From positions 1 through 64,000 of the forward strand of contig NZ_CABVGX010000008.1 in NCBI RefSeq assembly GCF_902497625.1: DNA of 64,000 nt, given 5' to 3'. Position 1 is the stretch's first letter, and each line of letters starts with the position of its first letter. The stretch comes from Pseudomonas fluorescens. Its GTDB lineage: Bacteria; Pseudomonadota; Gammaproteobacteria; Pseudomonadales; Pseudomonadaceae. The position numbers were made by a program, and so were the translations under genes. The notes beneath the pieces are model-generated. The model saw only the letters and a list, made by a program, of their open reading frames with translations. It was not told the origin of the DNA and did no database searches. Shown here in pieces: positions 23,791 through 32,819 of the stretch.

Positions 23791-25395
23791 ATGCTGTCGT
23801 ATCACCAAAAGCGCTTTCTGATCGTCGACGATTTCTCGGATTTCCGCAGCTCCGTGCGCTCGATGCTGCGCGAGTTGGGCGTCAAAGACGTAGACACTGC
23901 GGACACTGGCGAGCAGGCGCTGCGCATGTGTTCGCAGAAGGCCTACGATTTCATCCTGCAGGATTTCCACCTGGGCGATGGCAAGAAGAACGGCCAGCAG
24001 GTACTCGAAGATCTGATGATCGAAAAGCTGATCAGCCATGAAGCGGTGTTCGTCATGGTCACGGCTGAAACCAGTCAGGCGATGGTGCTCAGTGCCCTGG
24101 AGCATGAGCCCGATGCTTACCTGACCAAGCCGTTCAACCGTGCAGGTCTGGCGCAACGACTGGAGCGCCTGGAACAGCGTAAGACGTTGCTCAAGCCGAT
24201 CCTGCAAGCGCTGGATCGCGGCAAACCGGTGGAGGTGTTGAATGCCTGTATTGCCCTGTGCAAACAGGACGCGCGCTATTCGCCGTTATGTCTGCGTTAC
24301 CGCGCCGATGCCTTGCGGGATCTCAACCAGAACGAAGCGCTGGAACGTCTCTATGACAGCATCATCGCTGATCGCCCGCAGCCTTGGGCGTTCTCCGGGC
24401 TAGGCAAGTTGCTGTACAAGCGCGGCCAGATCAGTCAGGCCAAAGGTGTGTACGAGAAAGCCTTGAAAGTCTTCCCGATGATGCCGGCACTGTATGACGG
24501 CATGGCCGATGTGCTGATTGCCGAAGGCGACAATAAAGCTGCGCAGGATATTCTGGAGGAGGCGATTCGCCTGTCGCCGCTGGCGGTGCGTCGTCAGGCA
24601 CTGTTGGGCAAACTGGCGATGGCTAACGAAGATTTCGAGACTGCTTCCAAGGCTTATCGGCAGGCGGTGAGCCAAGGCGCGCAATCGCGCTTCAAGGATG
24701 CAGAAAGCAACCTCGGCCTGGCCCATGCGCTGATCAGCAAAGGCAGTGACAAGGGTCTGGACACGCGCACCCGGCTGGAGATCAACACCACCCTGAGTGC
24801 AGTGGCCAAGGACAATCCGACCGATCCGGGCCTGCAAGTCCGTGCGCGCTTGATGAAAGCCACCAGCCTGTTGCTCAACGACGCCGAAACCGCCGAAAAG
24901 CTCACCGAGCAGGCCATGCAGCGACTCGACGGCATGGAGCAGTTCATGAGCGCTGAAGCGGCGCTTTTGGTGGCCAAGCAATTGCAGGTGCTTGGCCAGC
25001 CTGAAGCGGGTCATTCGATGCTGAAGAACTGCGCGGAAATCTACGGCGACGACCCGGCAGTGATGCAGGGCATTGCCAAGCTGACCGACGACCCGAGCAT
25101 TCTCAATTCCGGCAATGCGGCAGCCGACCTCAACCGGCAAGGCGTGCGGGTGTACAAAACGGGCAATCTGGTGGAAGCGCGTGAGGTCTTCCGCAAAGCC
25201 CTCGCGTTGCAGCCGAAGAACATCAGTATCGCGCTGAACATGGCCCAGTCGCTGCTGCATGGCATCGACACCAGTGTGCCGTCGGCGGAGCTCGAAGAAT
25301 GTCGGGCCTGCCTGAAGACGATAGGGCTGATGCCTGATACCGATGCGCGTCATGCGCGCTTTCAGAAACTGAAACAAAAGGCGTTCGGCGCATGA
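23791..25395 (+). CDS. Response regulator with TPR repeats
   Basis: 534 residues. Receiver domain 1-125 (RFLIVDDFSDFRSSVRSML; phospho-acceptor Asp in ILQDFHLGDG near 56; Lys in YLTKPFNRAG near 110), then tandem tetratricopeptide repeats (about 140-510; e.g. ALYDGMADVLIAEGDNKAAQDILEEA and GVRVYKTGNLVEAREVFRKAL). No DNA-binding output, so signalling is likely by protein contact through the TPR array. Followed with a 4-bp ATGA overlap by a kinase-like gene. Pseudomonas often carries this pair; its role here is unknown. Confidence 0.88.
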   Translation: MLSYHQKRFLIVDDFSDFRSSVRSMLRELGVKDVDTADTGEQALRMCSQKAYDFILQDFHLGDGKKNGQQVLEDLMIEKLISHEAVFVMVTAETSQAMVLSALEHEPDAYLTKPFNRAGLAQRLERLEQRKTLLKPILQALDRGKPVEVLNACIALCKQDARYSPLCLRYRADALRDLNQNEALERLYDSIIADRPQPWAFSGLGKLLYKRGQISQAKGVYEKALKVFPMMPALYDGMADVLIAEGDNKAAQDILEEAIRLSPLAVRRQALLGKLAMANEDFETASKAYRQAVSQGAQSRFKDAESNLGLAHALISKGSDKGLDTRTRLEINTTLSAVAKDNPTDPGLQVRARLMKATSLLLNDAETAEKLTEQAMQRLDGMEQFMSAEAALLVAKQLQVLGQPEAGHSMLKNCAEIYGDDPAVMQGIAKLTDDPSILNSGNAAADLNRQGVRVYKTGNLVEAREVFRKALALQPKNISIALNMAQSLLHGIDTSVPSAELEECRACLKTIGLMPDTDARHARFQKLKQKAFGA

Positions 25396-26084
25396 ACCAC
25401 GACGACCCGGCACTCGATTTTTCCACGGTGATTGCCTCCACCGTGCACGACATGAAAAATTCTCTGGCGATGCTGATGCAGGCCCATAGCCAATGGCTGG
25501 CGCGCTTGCCCGACCCTGCATGGCACACGCCGGAGCAGGGCGTGATCGACTTCGAATTCGCCCACCTCAACGGCATGTTGGTGCAGCTGCTGGGGTTGTA
25601 CAAACTCGGTGTCAACCAGATGCCGTTGCAACCGGCTTATCACGAGCTGGACGACTTCATTGAAGCGCAACTCGCCTGCCATCAGGACGTGTTCGCCAGT
25701 CGCGGAATCATGGCCACTTATGAAGTCGATCCGCTGTGCCCTCTGGGTTTTTTTGACCGTGAGTTGATTGCCTCGGTGCTGGCCAACACCCTCAACAACG
25801 CCATTCGTTTCGCGCGCCATGCGCTGTTAATCAGCGTCAGCGATGAAGCCGGTCAGTTGGTATTGACCGTCAATGACGACGGTGAGGGCTACCCGCCGGA
25901 GATGATCGAGCGGCAGGCCGACTACGTGCAAGGCATCAACCACAGCAGTGGCAGCACGGGATTGGGCTTGTATTTCGCCGGTCGCATTGCTGCCTTGCAT
26001 CAGCGCAATGGTATGGGCGGGCACACCGAAATCAGCAATGGCGGGCCCTTGGGCGGTGGTGTATTCCGCCTGTGTCTGCCTTGA
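25392..26084 (+). CDS. Short histidine kinase (ATPase domain)
   Basis: 230 residues. HisKA-like segment with phospho-acceptor His in STVHDMKNSLAML (about residue 19), then HATPase_c with N-box NTLNNAIRFA, G1 DDGEGYPPEM and G2 GSTGLGLYFAGRI. No membrane segment or sensor domain, so it is a soluble kinase that depends on another input. Start overlaps the TPR regulator stop, so the two are made together and are very likely partners. Confidence 0.85.
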   Translation: MNHDDPALDFSTVIASTVHDMKNSLAMLMQAHSQWLARLPDPAWHTPEQGVIDFEFAHLNGMLVQLLGLYKLGVNQMPLQPAYHELDDFIEAQLACHQDVFASRGIMATYEVDPLCPLGFFDRELIASVLANTLNNAIRFARHALLISVSDEAGQLVLTVNDDGEGYPPEMIERQADYVQGINHSSGSTGLGLYFAGRIAALHQRNGMGGHTEISNGGPLGGGVFRLCLP

Positions 26085-26181
26085 TATTTCTTTTTGTTTT
26101 AGCTGCTTGATATTCTGAACACGCGGAGCCTATTTTGTGCAGGTCGCCGTTCGCGGCTCGCACAACAACAAGGATTGCGTC

Positions 26182-27525
26182 ATGACAACCGATGGCCAGG
26201 GTTCACTCGCGCAGCGATTGACCGGCATTGATGAAATTGAATGTGTCACGCCTGATTTGAACGGCGTACCACGCGGTAAGGTAATGACCGCCGAGGGTTT
26301 CCTCGAAGGAAGACGTTTGCAGCTGGCGCGGGGCGTATTGCTGCAATGCATCATGGGCGGATATCCGCCGGCGCGGTTTTACGGCAGTGATGACGGCGAC
26401 CTTGCGTTGATCGCCGATCCTGCACAGATTCACCGCTTGCCCTGGAGCCAGCAGCCACGCGCCCTGGCCATCTGCGACGCCGATGAGCTGACCGGCGAAA
26501 GCTCCAACCTGTCGACCCGTGGCCAGCTCAAAGCGGTCATCGCTCGTTACGCTGCGCTCGGGCTGGCGCCGGTGGTGGCGACCGAGCTGGAATTTTTTGT
26601 CTTTGCGCCGAACACCGATCCGAGCCAGCCGTTCCAGCCACCGGTCGGTCTCGACGGCCGACGCGAAGATGGTCATTCGGCGTTCAGCATCAGCTCCAAC
26701 AACGGTTTGCGTCCCTTCTTCAGTGAAGTTTATGAATGCATGGCGGCGCTCGATCTGCCCCGCGATACCTTCATGCACGAAATGGGCGTCAGCCAGTTCG
26801 AGATCAATTTGTTGCACGGTGATCCGTTGTTGCTGGCCGACCAGACTTTCCTCTTCAAGCATATGCTCAAGGAAGTTGCCCTCAAGCACGGCCTGACTGT
26901 GGTCTGCATGGCCAAGCCTCTGGCGCACACCCCGGGCAGCTCGATGCACATTCACCAGAGCATCGTCGAAATCGGCAGCGGGCGTAACGTGTTCAGCGAT
27001 GCCAACGGCGAACCGACCGCGACCTTCCGTCATTTTATCGGCGGTCAACAGGCCGGCATGGCCGACTTCACCGCCTTGTTTGCGCCGAACGTCAACTCGT
27101 ACCAGCGCCTGTGCCATCCGTTCGCATCACCGAACAATGCCTGCTGGTCGCATGACAATCGTGCCGCCGGATTGCGTATTCCGGCCAGTTCGCCGGCCGC
27201 TCGTCGGGTCGAGAACCGTTTGCCCGGCGCCGACGCCAACCCCTATCTGGCGATCGCCGCAAGCCTGGCGGCCGGTTTATATGGCATTGAGCACAAACTG
27301 GAGCCGAGCGAGGCGATTCAGGGCGTATTCGAAGTGCCGGACAATCTTTCGTTGCCGTGTACCTTGCACGCCGCTCTCGAACGTCTGAAGCGTAGCCAAT
27401 TGGCGAAGGAACTGTTCGGCAAGGAGTTCATCGAAGGCTACATCGCTTCGAAGTCCATGGAGTTGACCAGCTTCTTCGATGAAATTACTCCCTGGGAGCG
27501 CCGTGTTCTGGCCGCCCAGGCCTGA
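26182..27525 (+). CDS. Glutamine-synthetase family protein, gamma-glutamylpolyamine synthetase
   Basis: 447 residues from ATG at 26182 (AAGGATTGCGTC upstream). C-terminal GS catalytic domain with ATELEFFVF (metal Glu), HEMGVSQFEINLLHGDPL, KPLAHTPGSSMHIHQSI and NSYQRLCHPF...WSHDNRAAGLRIP; the N-terminal beta-grasp is ECVTPDLNGVPRGKVM. The family ligates glutamate to putrescine or similar amines instead of ammonia (PuuA/SpuI group). Position near the oxidase, aldehyde dehydrogenase and importer supports amine catabolism. Substrate unproven. Confidence 0.87.
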   Translation: MTTDGQGSLAQRLTGIDEIECVTPDLNGVPRGKVMTAEGFLEGRRLQLARGVLLQCIMGGYPPARFYGSDDGDLALIADPAQIHRLPWSQQPRALAICDADELTGESSNLSTRGQLKAVIARYAALGLAPVVATELEFFVFAPNTDPSQPFQPPVGLDGRREDGHSAFSISSNNGLRPFFSEVYECMAALDLPRDTFMHEMGVSQFEINLLHGDPLLLADQTFLFKHMLKEVALKHGLTVVCMAKPLAHTPGSSMHIHQSIVEIGSGRNVFSDANGEPTATFRHFIGGQQAGMADFTALFAPNVNSYQRLCHPFASPNNACWSHDNRAAGLRIPASSPAARRVENRLPGADANPYLAIAASLAAGLYGIEHKLEPSEAIQGVFEVPDNLSLPCTLHAALERLKRSQLAKELFGKEFIEGYIASKSMELTSFFDEITPWERRVLAAQA

Positions 27526-27537
27526 CGATCCGTCGTC

Positions 27538-27565
27538 TTCGGGCTGTCTTTCCGGACAGCCCGAA
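27538..27565 (+). terminator. Hairpin after GS-like gene
   Basis: Arms TTCGGGCTGTC and GACAGCCCGAA form an 11-bp stem 13 bp after the stop; only a weak T-run follows, so termination may be partial. Confidence 0.6.
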
Positions 27566-27571
27566 ATCCAT

Positions 27572-27667
27572 TTCTGCAGGAGCGAGGCTTGCCTGCGAAG
27601 ACGTTGGTACATTCAACATCCATGTTGACTGACACACCGTCATCGCGGGCAAGCCTCGCTCCCACAG
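27572..27667. repeat. REP pair (Pseudomonas repetitive extragenic palindrome)
   Basis: Two inverted copies of the GGAGCGAGGCTTGCCTGCG / CGCGGGCAAGCCTCGCTCC element separated by about 50 bp, the usual paired (REPIN-like) layout in Pseudomonas genomes. Confidence 0.85.
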
Positions 27668-27701
27668 AGTGACTCACTGCAAGGAGCCGCTCGGAACGCC
27701 G

Positions 27702-29063
27702 ATGCGCCAAATCTGGAAACCTTTTCGAGCGCTGTATTTCTCCTCGCTGATGATGCTGATCGGCTCTGGTTTGCTCAGCACCTACCTGGCCTTGCGTCTG
27801 GCTGCCGACAATGTCGACAGCCTGTGGGTCGGTGCATTGATGGCGGCCAACTATTTCGGCCTGGTGCTGGGCGGCAAGATCGGCCACCGGCTGATAGCCC
27901 GGGTCGGACACATTCGAGCGTACTCGGCCTGCGCCGGGATCGTTGGCGCGGCAGTGCTGGGACATGGCCTGGTGGACTGGCTGCCGGCCTGGATATTCCT
28001 GCGGGTCATCGTAGGCCTCGGCATGATGTGCCAATACATGGTTATCGAAAGCTGGCTGAACGAACAGGCTGAAGCGTCGCAACGCGGGGCGGTGTTCAGC
28101 GGCTACATGATTGCTTCTTATCTTGGGCTGGTGCTGGGGCAACTGATTCTGGTCATGCACCCGGGCCTTGGTCCGGAGCTGCTGATGCTGGTCGCACTGT
28201 GCTTCGCTTTGTGCCTGGTGCCGGTGACCTTGACCCAGCGCATTCACCCGGCGGCGCTGCATCCGGCCCCCATGGAACCGCGGTTCTTCATCAAAAGAGT
28301 GCCGCAGTCCTTGAGCACGGTAATGGGCGCCGGTTTGATCATCGGTTCGTTCTACGGTCTGGCGCCGCTGTACGCTTCGCAGCAAGGGCTGACGACCGAA
28401 CAGGTCGGTCTGTTCATGGGTAGCTGCATTTTTGCCGGTCTACTGGTGCAGTGGCCGTTGGGCTGGCTGTCCGACCGTTATGACCGGGCCCTGTTGATTC
28501 GCTGTTTTGCAGTGGTGTTGGCGGTGGCGGCATTGCCGCTGGCAATCATGAAAGAGGTGCCGCTGGAAGTGTTGTTCGTCACTGGCTTCATTTGTTCATT
28601 GGTGAAATTTTGCCTGTATCCACTGGCGGTGGCGTTTTCCAATGACCATGTCGAGGCGGATCGGCGGGTATCGCTGACGGCCATGCTGCTGGTGACTTAC
28701 GGCATCGGCGCGAGCATTGGTCCGTTGGTCGCCGGTGTGCTGATGAAAGTGTTGGGCAGTCAGATGCTTTATGCGTTCTTCAGTTTCTTTGCCTTGGTGC
28801 TGGTCTGGCGTATCCGTCCGAAGGCGGTCACTAACCTGCACCAGGTGGAGGATGCTCCGCTGCATCACGTTGCCATGCCTGACAGCATGTCGAGTTCGCC
28901 ACTGGTGGCCTGCCTCGACCCGCGGGTTGATGAGCAAGTGGTGCAGGAGCAGATGCATAACCCTGTCGAGCCGGAAACCGAGGCAGAACCTGCACCTGAG
29001 ACCGATCCGCAGCAGGAAGATCCGGAGGGGCGCGAGCAGAGTTTCACCGAGGCGAGGCCTTAG
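27702..29063 (+). CDS. MFS transporter, YcaD-like
   Basis: 453 residues with 12 hydrophobic segments, an A-loop motif GKIGHRLIARVGHIRA and, after segment 6, WLSDRYDRALLIR. Overall order and the long charged C-terminal tail rich in Glu and Pro (about 390-453) resemble the YcaD group of the major facilitator superfamily. Substrate unknown. ATG at 27702; AAGGAG lies rather far upstream, so the start is provisional. It follows the GS-like gene and may belong to the same functional group. Confidence 0.8.
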   Translation: MRQIWKPFRALYFSSLMMLIGSGLLSTYLALRLAADNVDSLWVGALMAANYFGLVLGGKIGHRLIARVGHIRAYSACAGIVGAAVLGHGLVDWLPAWIFLRVIVGLGMMCQYMVIESWLNEQAEASQRGAVFSGYMIASYLGLVLGQLILVMHPGLGPELLMLVALCFALCLVPVTLTQRIHPAALHPAPMEPRFFIKRVPQSLSTVMGAGLIIGSFYGLAPLYASQQGLTTEQVGLFMGSCIFAGLLVQWPLGWLSDRYDRALLIRCFAVVLAVAALPLAIMKEVPLEVLFVTGFICSLVKFCLYPLAVAFSNDHVEADRRVSLTAMLLVTYGIGASIGPLVAGVLMKVLGSQMLYAFFSFFALVLVWRIRPKAVTNLHQVEDAPLHHVAMPDSMSSSPLVACLDPRVDEQVVQEQMHNPVEPETEAEPAPETDPQQEDPEGREQSFTEARP

Positions 29064-29093
29064 CACTCACGCGGGATAGACGCAGGCATAAAA

Positions 29094-29127
29094 AAACGGG
29101 CAGTCACCGCAAGGGACTGCCCGTTTT
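29094..29127. terminator. Shared terminator between convergent genes
   Basis: Arms AAACGGGCAGTC and GACTGCCCGTTT with A- and T-runs outside, able to end both the MFS gene and the flgZ transcript. Confidence 0.88.
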
Positions 29128-29142
29128 ATAAGAGGCTGTGTG

Positions 29143-29889
29143 TCAGAAATCGTCTTTATCGAAGCGTCGTGCTTCACGCTGCAACTGATAGACGAAACGC
29201 TCGACCTGGCGCTGCACCAGGCCACTCATGTTATGGAAGCGGATGCCGGCGAAGGTGGTGGCGATTTTCTCTTCGAAGTGCAGGTGACGCAGCTCGACCG
29301 GAGCCGTCATCTTGCCGAAGGGCAGCTCAGCGGCGAAGCGGTCGTAGACCTGGCCCAGCTGCAGGCTGGTGGTGATGTCGCCCTCGAAACGCAATTTGCA
29401 ACCGGTAGCGGAAATGTCGAGCAATTTGCCGCTGATGGGTTTCTTGAGTTTCTCACCGTCAAGATCCACGCTGACCAGTTGCGCCAGTTTCAACGCTGCG
29501 CGAAACGCATTGCGGCGTTGATGGTAAACCACCTCGTCAGGCAGCGGCCCACGGTAGCAGCGGCTGTCACCCGACTCGTCTAGGGTCAACGCACCGTTGC
29601 TGTCCCAGGCGATCCGCACACCGTCATGAAAGCCTTCAACCTTGAAGGGTTCGCCGGCCAGCAAAAAGCGTTCGCCATCCCGCGGAATCATTTCGTCAAA
29701 GGCGATGGTGCCGCTGTCGCGGTCAACATCCACCAGGTAGCTCTGGAAGCGCTGAGTACGTTCCAGAAAGGTAATGATCAGCGGATCGTGACTTTCTTGC
29801 AGCTGGCGCAGGTTGCCGGAGATTTCCAACGGTGTGCTGAGCACCTTGGGGGGCTGCGGCGCATCTTCCGCATTGAGGGCATTGGACAC
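29143..29889 (-). CDS. flgZ: Flagellar brake PilZ protein FlgZ (YcgR)
   Basis: 248 residues: N-terminal YcgR domain (about 10-115) and C-terminal PilZ domain with the c-di-GMP motifs RRNAFRA (about 125) and [11 protein letters not shown] (about 160-170). YcgR/FlgZ proteins bind c-di-GMP and slow the flagellar motor. It is the last gene of the flgM-flgN-flgZ unit, transcribed from the FliA promoter at 30863-30889, so the brake is made late in flagellar assembly. Confidence 0.92.
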   Translation of the reverse strand: MSNALNAEDAPQPPKVLSTPLEISGNLRQLQESHDPLIITFLERTQRFQSYLVDVDRDSGTIAFDEMIPRDGERFLLAGEPFKVEGFHDGVRIAWDSNGALTLDESGDSRCYRGPLPDEVVYHQRRNAFRAALKLAQLVSVDLDGEKLKKPISGKLLDISATGCKLRFEGDITTSLQLGQVYDRFAAELPFGKMTAPVELRHLHFEEKIATTFAGIRFHNMSGLVQRQVERFVYQLQREARRFDKDDF

Positions 29890-29981
29890 GGTTCATCAAT
29901 CTCCAGACAAAATATGACTACGGCTGGCCAGTATATTGCCAGCATGTTGCGCAGCTTGATAGGGCGGGGTCGGCTACAGAC

Positions 29982-30449
29982 TCAAGCCTGACTGAGTGGC
30001 CGTGGCTTCGCAAGCTTGGCGGTTGATCCGCGAGCATCATAAAGAGCTGGCGGTTCACCGCCGGTGAGGATTTTCAGCTGATTGGCGGTCGCCGCCTGCT
30101 GGGCCAGAATCGATTGGCCATTGTTGCCGTTTGCCGCCTGGCATTGAGCCAGAAGATCAGTCAGGACATCGCTCTGCGCCAATAATTGATCGCCGATGCT
30201 CGATTGGCTGGCGAGTTGCTCCAGTCCGCTGCGATCGCTCGGCAGGTTGAGGCTGGCGAGGATTTCACTGCGCTTGCGGCCATGCTGTTCGAGCAGAATG
30301 ATCAAAGCCTGCTTGCGCGCCAGAATTTCTTCGAGCAGAGGCATGTCGCGACCGTGCAAGGCGATGGATTCGGTTTGCAACAACTCCAGCAAATGTTGCG
30401 CTGGAGCAAAGTCGTCGGTGATCAGTTGCAATAGATTAGTGTCGTGCAT
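29982..30449 (-). CDS. flgN: Flagella synthesis protein FlgN
   Basis: 155 residues, mostly helical, without membrane segments; the pattern MHDTNLLQLITDDFAPAQHLLELLQTES and EILARKQALIILLEQ is typical of FlgN, the export chaperone for the hook-filament junction proteins FlgK and FlgL. ATG at 30449 with AAGGCC upstream. Sits between flgM and flgZ, 48 bp after flgM. Confidence 0.9.
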   Translation of the reverse strand: MHDTNLLQLITDDFAPAQHLLELLQTESIALHGRDMPLLEEILARKQALIILLEQHGRKRSEILASLNLPSDRSGLEQLASQSSIGDQLLAQSDVLTDLLAQCQAANGNNGQSILAQQAATANQLKILTGGEPPALYDARGSTAKLAKPRPLSQA

Positions 30450-30497
30450 GGCTGGCCTTGGGTTTTAAGCGTCCAAAAGCCTGGCGCAGGCGGTGGC

Positions 30498-30824
30498 CTA
30501 GCGCTGGGCTTCGAAGTTGAGCAGTTTGCTGGCTACACGGTTGCTGTCGACTTTATAGCTGCCATCGGCAATCGCGGCTTTCAACTCGGCCACACGGGCT
30601 TTGTCTACGGCGGGCTGATCGCGCAGCTTGTCAGTGACCTTCTGCAACTGTTGAGCCTCATTGCTGAGGTGTACCGATTCCCCGCTCTTGGTGGCATTGG
30701 CCTGTTCGGCCGGGGTAGTCAGCGGCGCGGATTTGCCTGCTTCGGCAACGTCCTTGGTAGCGCTGGTACGTGTAGTGCCCGTAAGTGACGAGGAGCTGTT
30801 TAAACGGCTGAAATCAATGACCAT
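30498..30824 (-). CDS. flgM: Anti-sigma-28 factor FlgM
   Basis: 108 residues from ATG at 30824. The N-terminal half is disordered (Ser/Thr/Ala-rich), the C-terminal half (residues 55-105, [43 protein letters not shown]) is the FliA-binding helix set. FlgM holds FliA inactive until the hook is complete and FlgM is exported. A FliA promoter lies upstream at 30863, giving the known negative feedback. Confidence 0.93.
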   Translation of the reverse strand: MVIDFSRLNSSSSLTGTTRTSATKDVAEAGKSAPLTTPAEQANATKSGESVHLSNEAQQLQKVTDKLRDQPAVDKARVAELKAAIADGSYKVDSNRVASKLLNFEAQR

Positions 30825-30862
30825 GGCTGAAAAAACCTCTGAGTATTTGGACGCTTGCCATG

Positions 30863-30889
30863 TTTTCGGCGCTCCCTGGGAAAACTTTA
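30863..30889 (-). promoter_or_regulatory. Sigma-28 (FliA) promoter of flgM-flgN-flgZ
   Basis: On the minus strand: TAAAGTTT, 11 nt, GCCGAAAA, against consensus TAAAGTTT, 11 nt, GCCGATAA: only one mismatch. It lies 39 nt before the flgM start. Confidence 0.88.
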
Positions 30890-30993
30890 GGCTCATTTTT
30901 CAAGAAATGAGCCAGCACGCGCCAGCATTTCTCTGCATAGGCACAGTGTAGGGAACAGCCTCGGGCAACGCCACTTTTCAGCGGCAGAGAATC

Positions 30994-31755
30994 CTACATG
31001 GACACTTCCACCTGGCCAGGCGCGGTGACCTGCGCCTTGATGACTCGCTTGGAGTTGAGGTTTTTTACGCGAATCTGCTGGCTCATGCCTCCGTTGGCCA
31101 TGGCCTCGCCGGGCATGCGCACGCTGAGCGTGCCGCTGCGGGCGGTAATTACCACCTGATCACCCTTGCGAATAACTTCAGCCTGTTCCAGGTGGACCAA
31201 GGTAATGACCTGGTCGGCGACCATTGGTCGGGTCAATCTTTGCCCAATCGCCTGGTCGAGCGTGGTCAGGTAGCCCTGGGTGATCAGGCTAATGTCGCGT
31301 TCGCGCATGCCTACATCTTCAGGCTGGAGAATGTCGGCGCGCCTTAGCGGACGAGTGGTCGTTACAATCTCGCGAAACAGGCGGACTTGAGCCGGTACGA
31401 ACACGGTCCAGGGCGAGGCGCCCTCACAGCGAACCTTCACCGTTACCCGCCCCAGCGGCTTGGCCGGACTCTCCAGTGATGCTGTCAATTCCTTGTCGCA
31501 CATGGGCATGCGCAGGCGTGGATCGAGCTGGTTGACCTGTATCTCGTAGCGGCCTTCTATCTGGCTGGTTGCGAGATAGTCTTCCACAGTGAATTCAAGA
31601 AAGCCTTGGGTCACGCCGATAAGCATATCAGGCAAGGTAACCGCGTTAGCAAAGGCGGGGCTGCCAGCGTTGAACAGGCAGACAGCCGAGATCGCACAGA
31701 GCAATCTGCGCAAAGTTGATGTCAGGCGTCGGAAAAATGTCGGTTCTGAGTTCAT
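30994..31755 (-). CDS. flgA: Flagellar P-ring assembly chaperone FlgA
   Basis: 253 residues. Signal peptide (LRRLLCAISAVCLFNAGSPAFA), then SAF-type domains: FLEFTVEDYLATSQIEGRYEIQVNQLDPRLRMPMC... and the C-terminal beta-clip (ADILQPEDVGMRERDISLI; VIRKGDQVVITARSG). FlgA is a periplasmic chaperone for FlgI. The start ATG at 31755 has no ribosome site, and a sigma-54 promoter places the transcript start about two bases upstream, so the mRNA may be leaderless or a downstream start may be used. Confidence 0.9.
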   Translation of the reverse strand: MNSEPTFFRRLTSTLRRLLCAISAVCLFNAGSPAFANAVTLPDMLIGVTQGFLEFTVEDYLATSQIEGRYEIQVNQLDPRLRMPMCDKELTASLESPAKPLGRVTVKVRCEGASPWTVFVPAQVRLFREIVTTTRPLRRADILQPEDVGMRERDISLITQGYLTTLDQAIGQRLTRPMVADQVITLVHLEQAEVIRKGDQVVITARSGTLSVRMPGEAMANGGMSQQIRVKNLNSKRVIKAQVTAPGQVEVSM

Positions 31756-31764
31756 ACGGGTTAA

Positions 31765-31783
31765 AAAGCAAGCGCCGTGCCGT
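31765..31783 (-). promoter_or_regulatory. Sigma-54 promoter of flgA
   Basis: Minus strand ACGGCACGGCGCTTGCTTT: GGCACG, four nt, TTGCTT match the -24/-12 consensus with correct spacing. Expected transcript start is about 31757, adjacent to the flgA ATG. Confidence 0.75.
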
Positions 31784-31838
31784 TTAGTGATGAATGCGCG
31801 TCGCAACACACTTAAAGCGTCGATGTAGGAGTCTGGGC

Positions 31839-32771
31839 ATGGCTGGGGTAATGGATTCAGTAAACCAGCGCACGCAACTGGTGGGGCAGAATCGCCTTGA
31901 GCTGTTGTTGTTCCGTCTGGACGGGCAGCAGCTGTACGGGATCAACGTGTTCAAGGTTCGTGAGGTGCTGCAATGCCCCAAGCTGACCCTGATGCCCAAG
32001 TCCAGTCCCGTCGTGTGCGGTGTGGCCAGTATTCGGGGGGCGACTATTCCGATCCTCGATCTGGCGATGGCGACCGGTTCGGGTGCGCTGAAAGATCAAA
32101 GCAATCCTTTCGTGATCATCACGGAATACAACACCAAGACGCAGGGTTTTCTGGTGCGCTCGGTGGAACGGATCGTCAACATGAACTGGGAAGAGATCCA
32201 TCCGCCACCCAAGGGGACCGGCCGCGATCACTACCTGACGGCTGTGACTCGGGTCGACAATCAGTTGGTCGAAATCATCGACGTCGAGAAAGTGCTGGCC
32301 GAAGTTGCGCCGACGCCGGAAGCGATATCCGCAGGTGTGGTCGATGTCGAAACCCAGCACAAGGCGTTGTCATTGCGTGTCTTGACGGTGGATGACTCGT
32401 CTGTGGCACGAAAGCAGGTCACGCGTTGTCTGCAGACAGTCGGTGTCGAAGTGGTGGCGCTCAACGACGGTCGGCAAGCGCTGGATTACCTGCGCAAACT
32501 GGTCGACGAGGGCAAGAAGCCGGAAGAAGAGTTCCTGATGATGATTTCCGATATCGAGATGCCGGAAATGGACGGGTACACCCTTACGGCTGAAATCCGC
32601 AGCGACCCACGCATGCAAAAGTTGCACATCATCCTGCACACTTCGTTGTCGGGCGTGTTTAATCAGGCGATGGTCAAGAAAGTCGGGGCCGATGACTTTC
32701 TGGCCAAGTTCCGTCCTGATGACCTGGCATCCCGGGTAGTCAACCGGATCAAAGCAGCAGATAACAGCTAG
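31839..32771 (+). CDS. cheV: Chemotaxis coupling protein CheV
   Basis: 310 residues: CheW-like domain 1-165 (LELLLFRLDGQQLYGINVFKVREVL; GVASIRGATIPILDL) followed by a receiver domain 180-305 (LRVLTVDDSSVARKQV; phospho-Asp in MMISDIEMPEMDG near 241; Lys in DFLAKFRPDD near 296). CheV couples chemoreceptors to the kinase CheA with its own adaptation switch. ATG at 31839 follows TAGGAG. Lies 49 bp before cheR and divergent from flgA. Confidence 0.95.
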   Translation: MAGVMDSVNQRTQLVGQNRLELLLFRLDGQQLYGINVFKVREVLQCPKLTLMPKSSPVVCGVASIRGATIPILDLAMATGSGALKDQSNPFVIITEYNTKTQGFLVRSVERIVNMNWEEIHPPPKGTGRDHYLTAVTRVDNQLVEIIDVEKVLAEVAPTPEAISAGVVDVETQHKALSLRVLTVDDSSVARKQVTRCLQTVGVEVVALNDGRQALDYLRKLVDEGKKPEEEFLMMISDIEMPEMDGYTLTAEIRSDPRMQKLHIILHTSLSGVFNQAMVKKVGADDFLAKFRPDDLASRVVNRIKAADNS

Positions 32772-32819
32772 GGACCTTCTGTCCCTGGCGGTCAACACGA
32801 TTTAAAAGAGGCGGCATCT

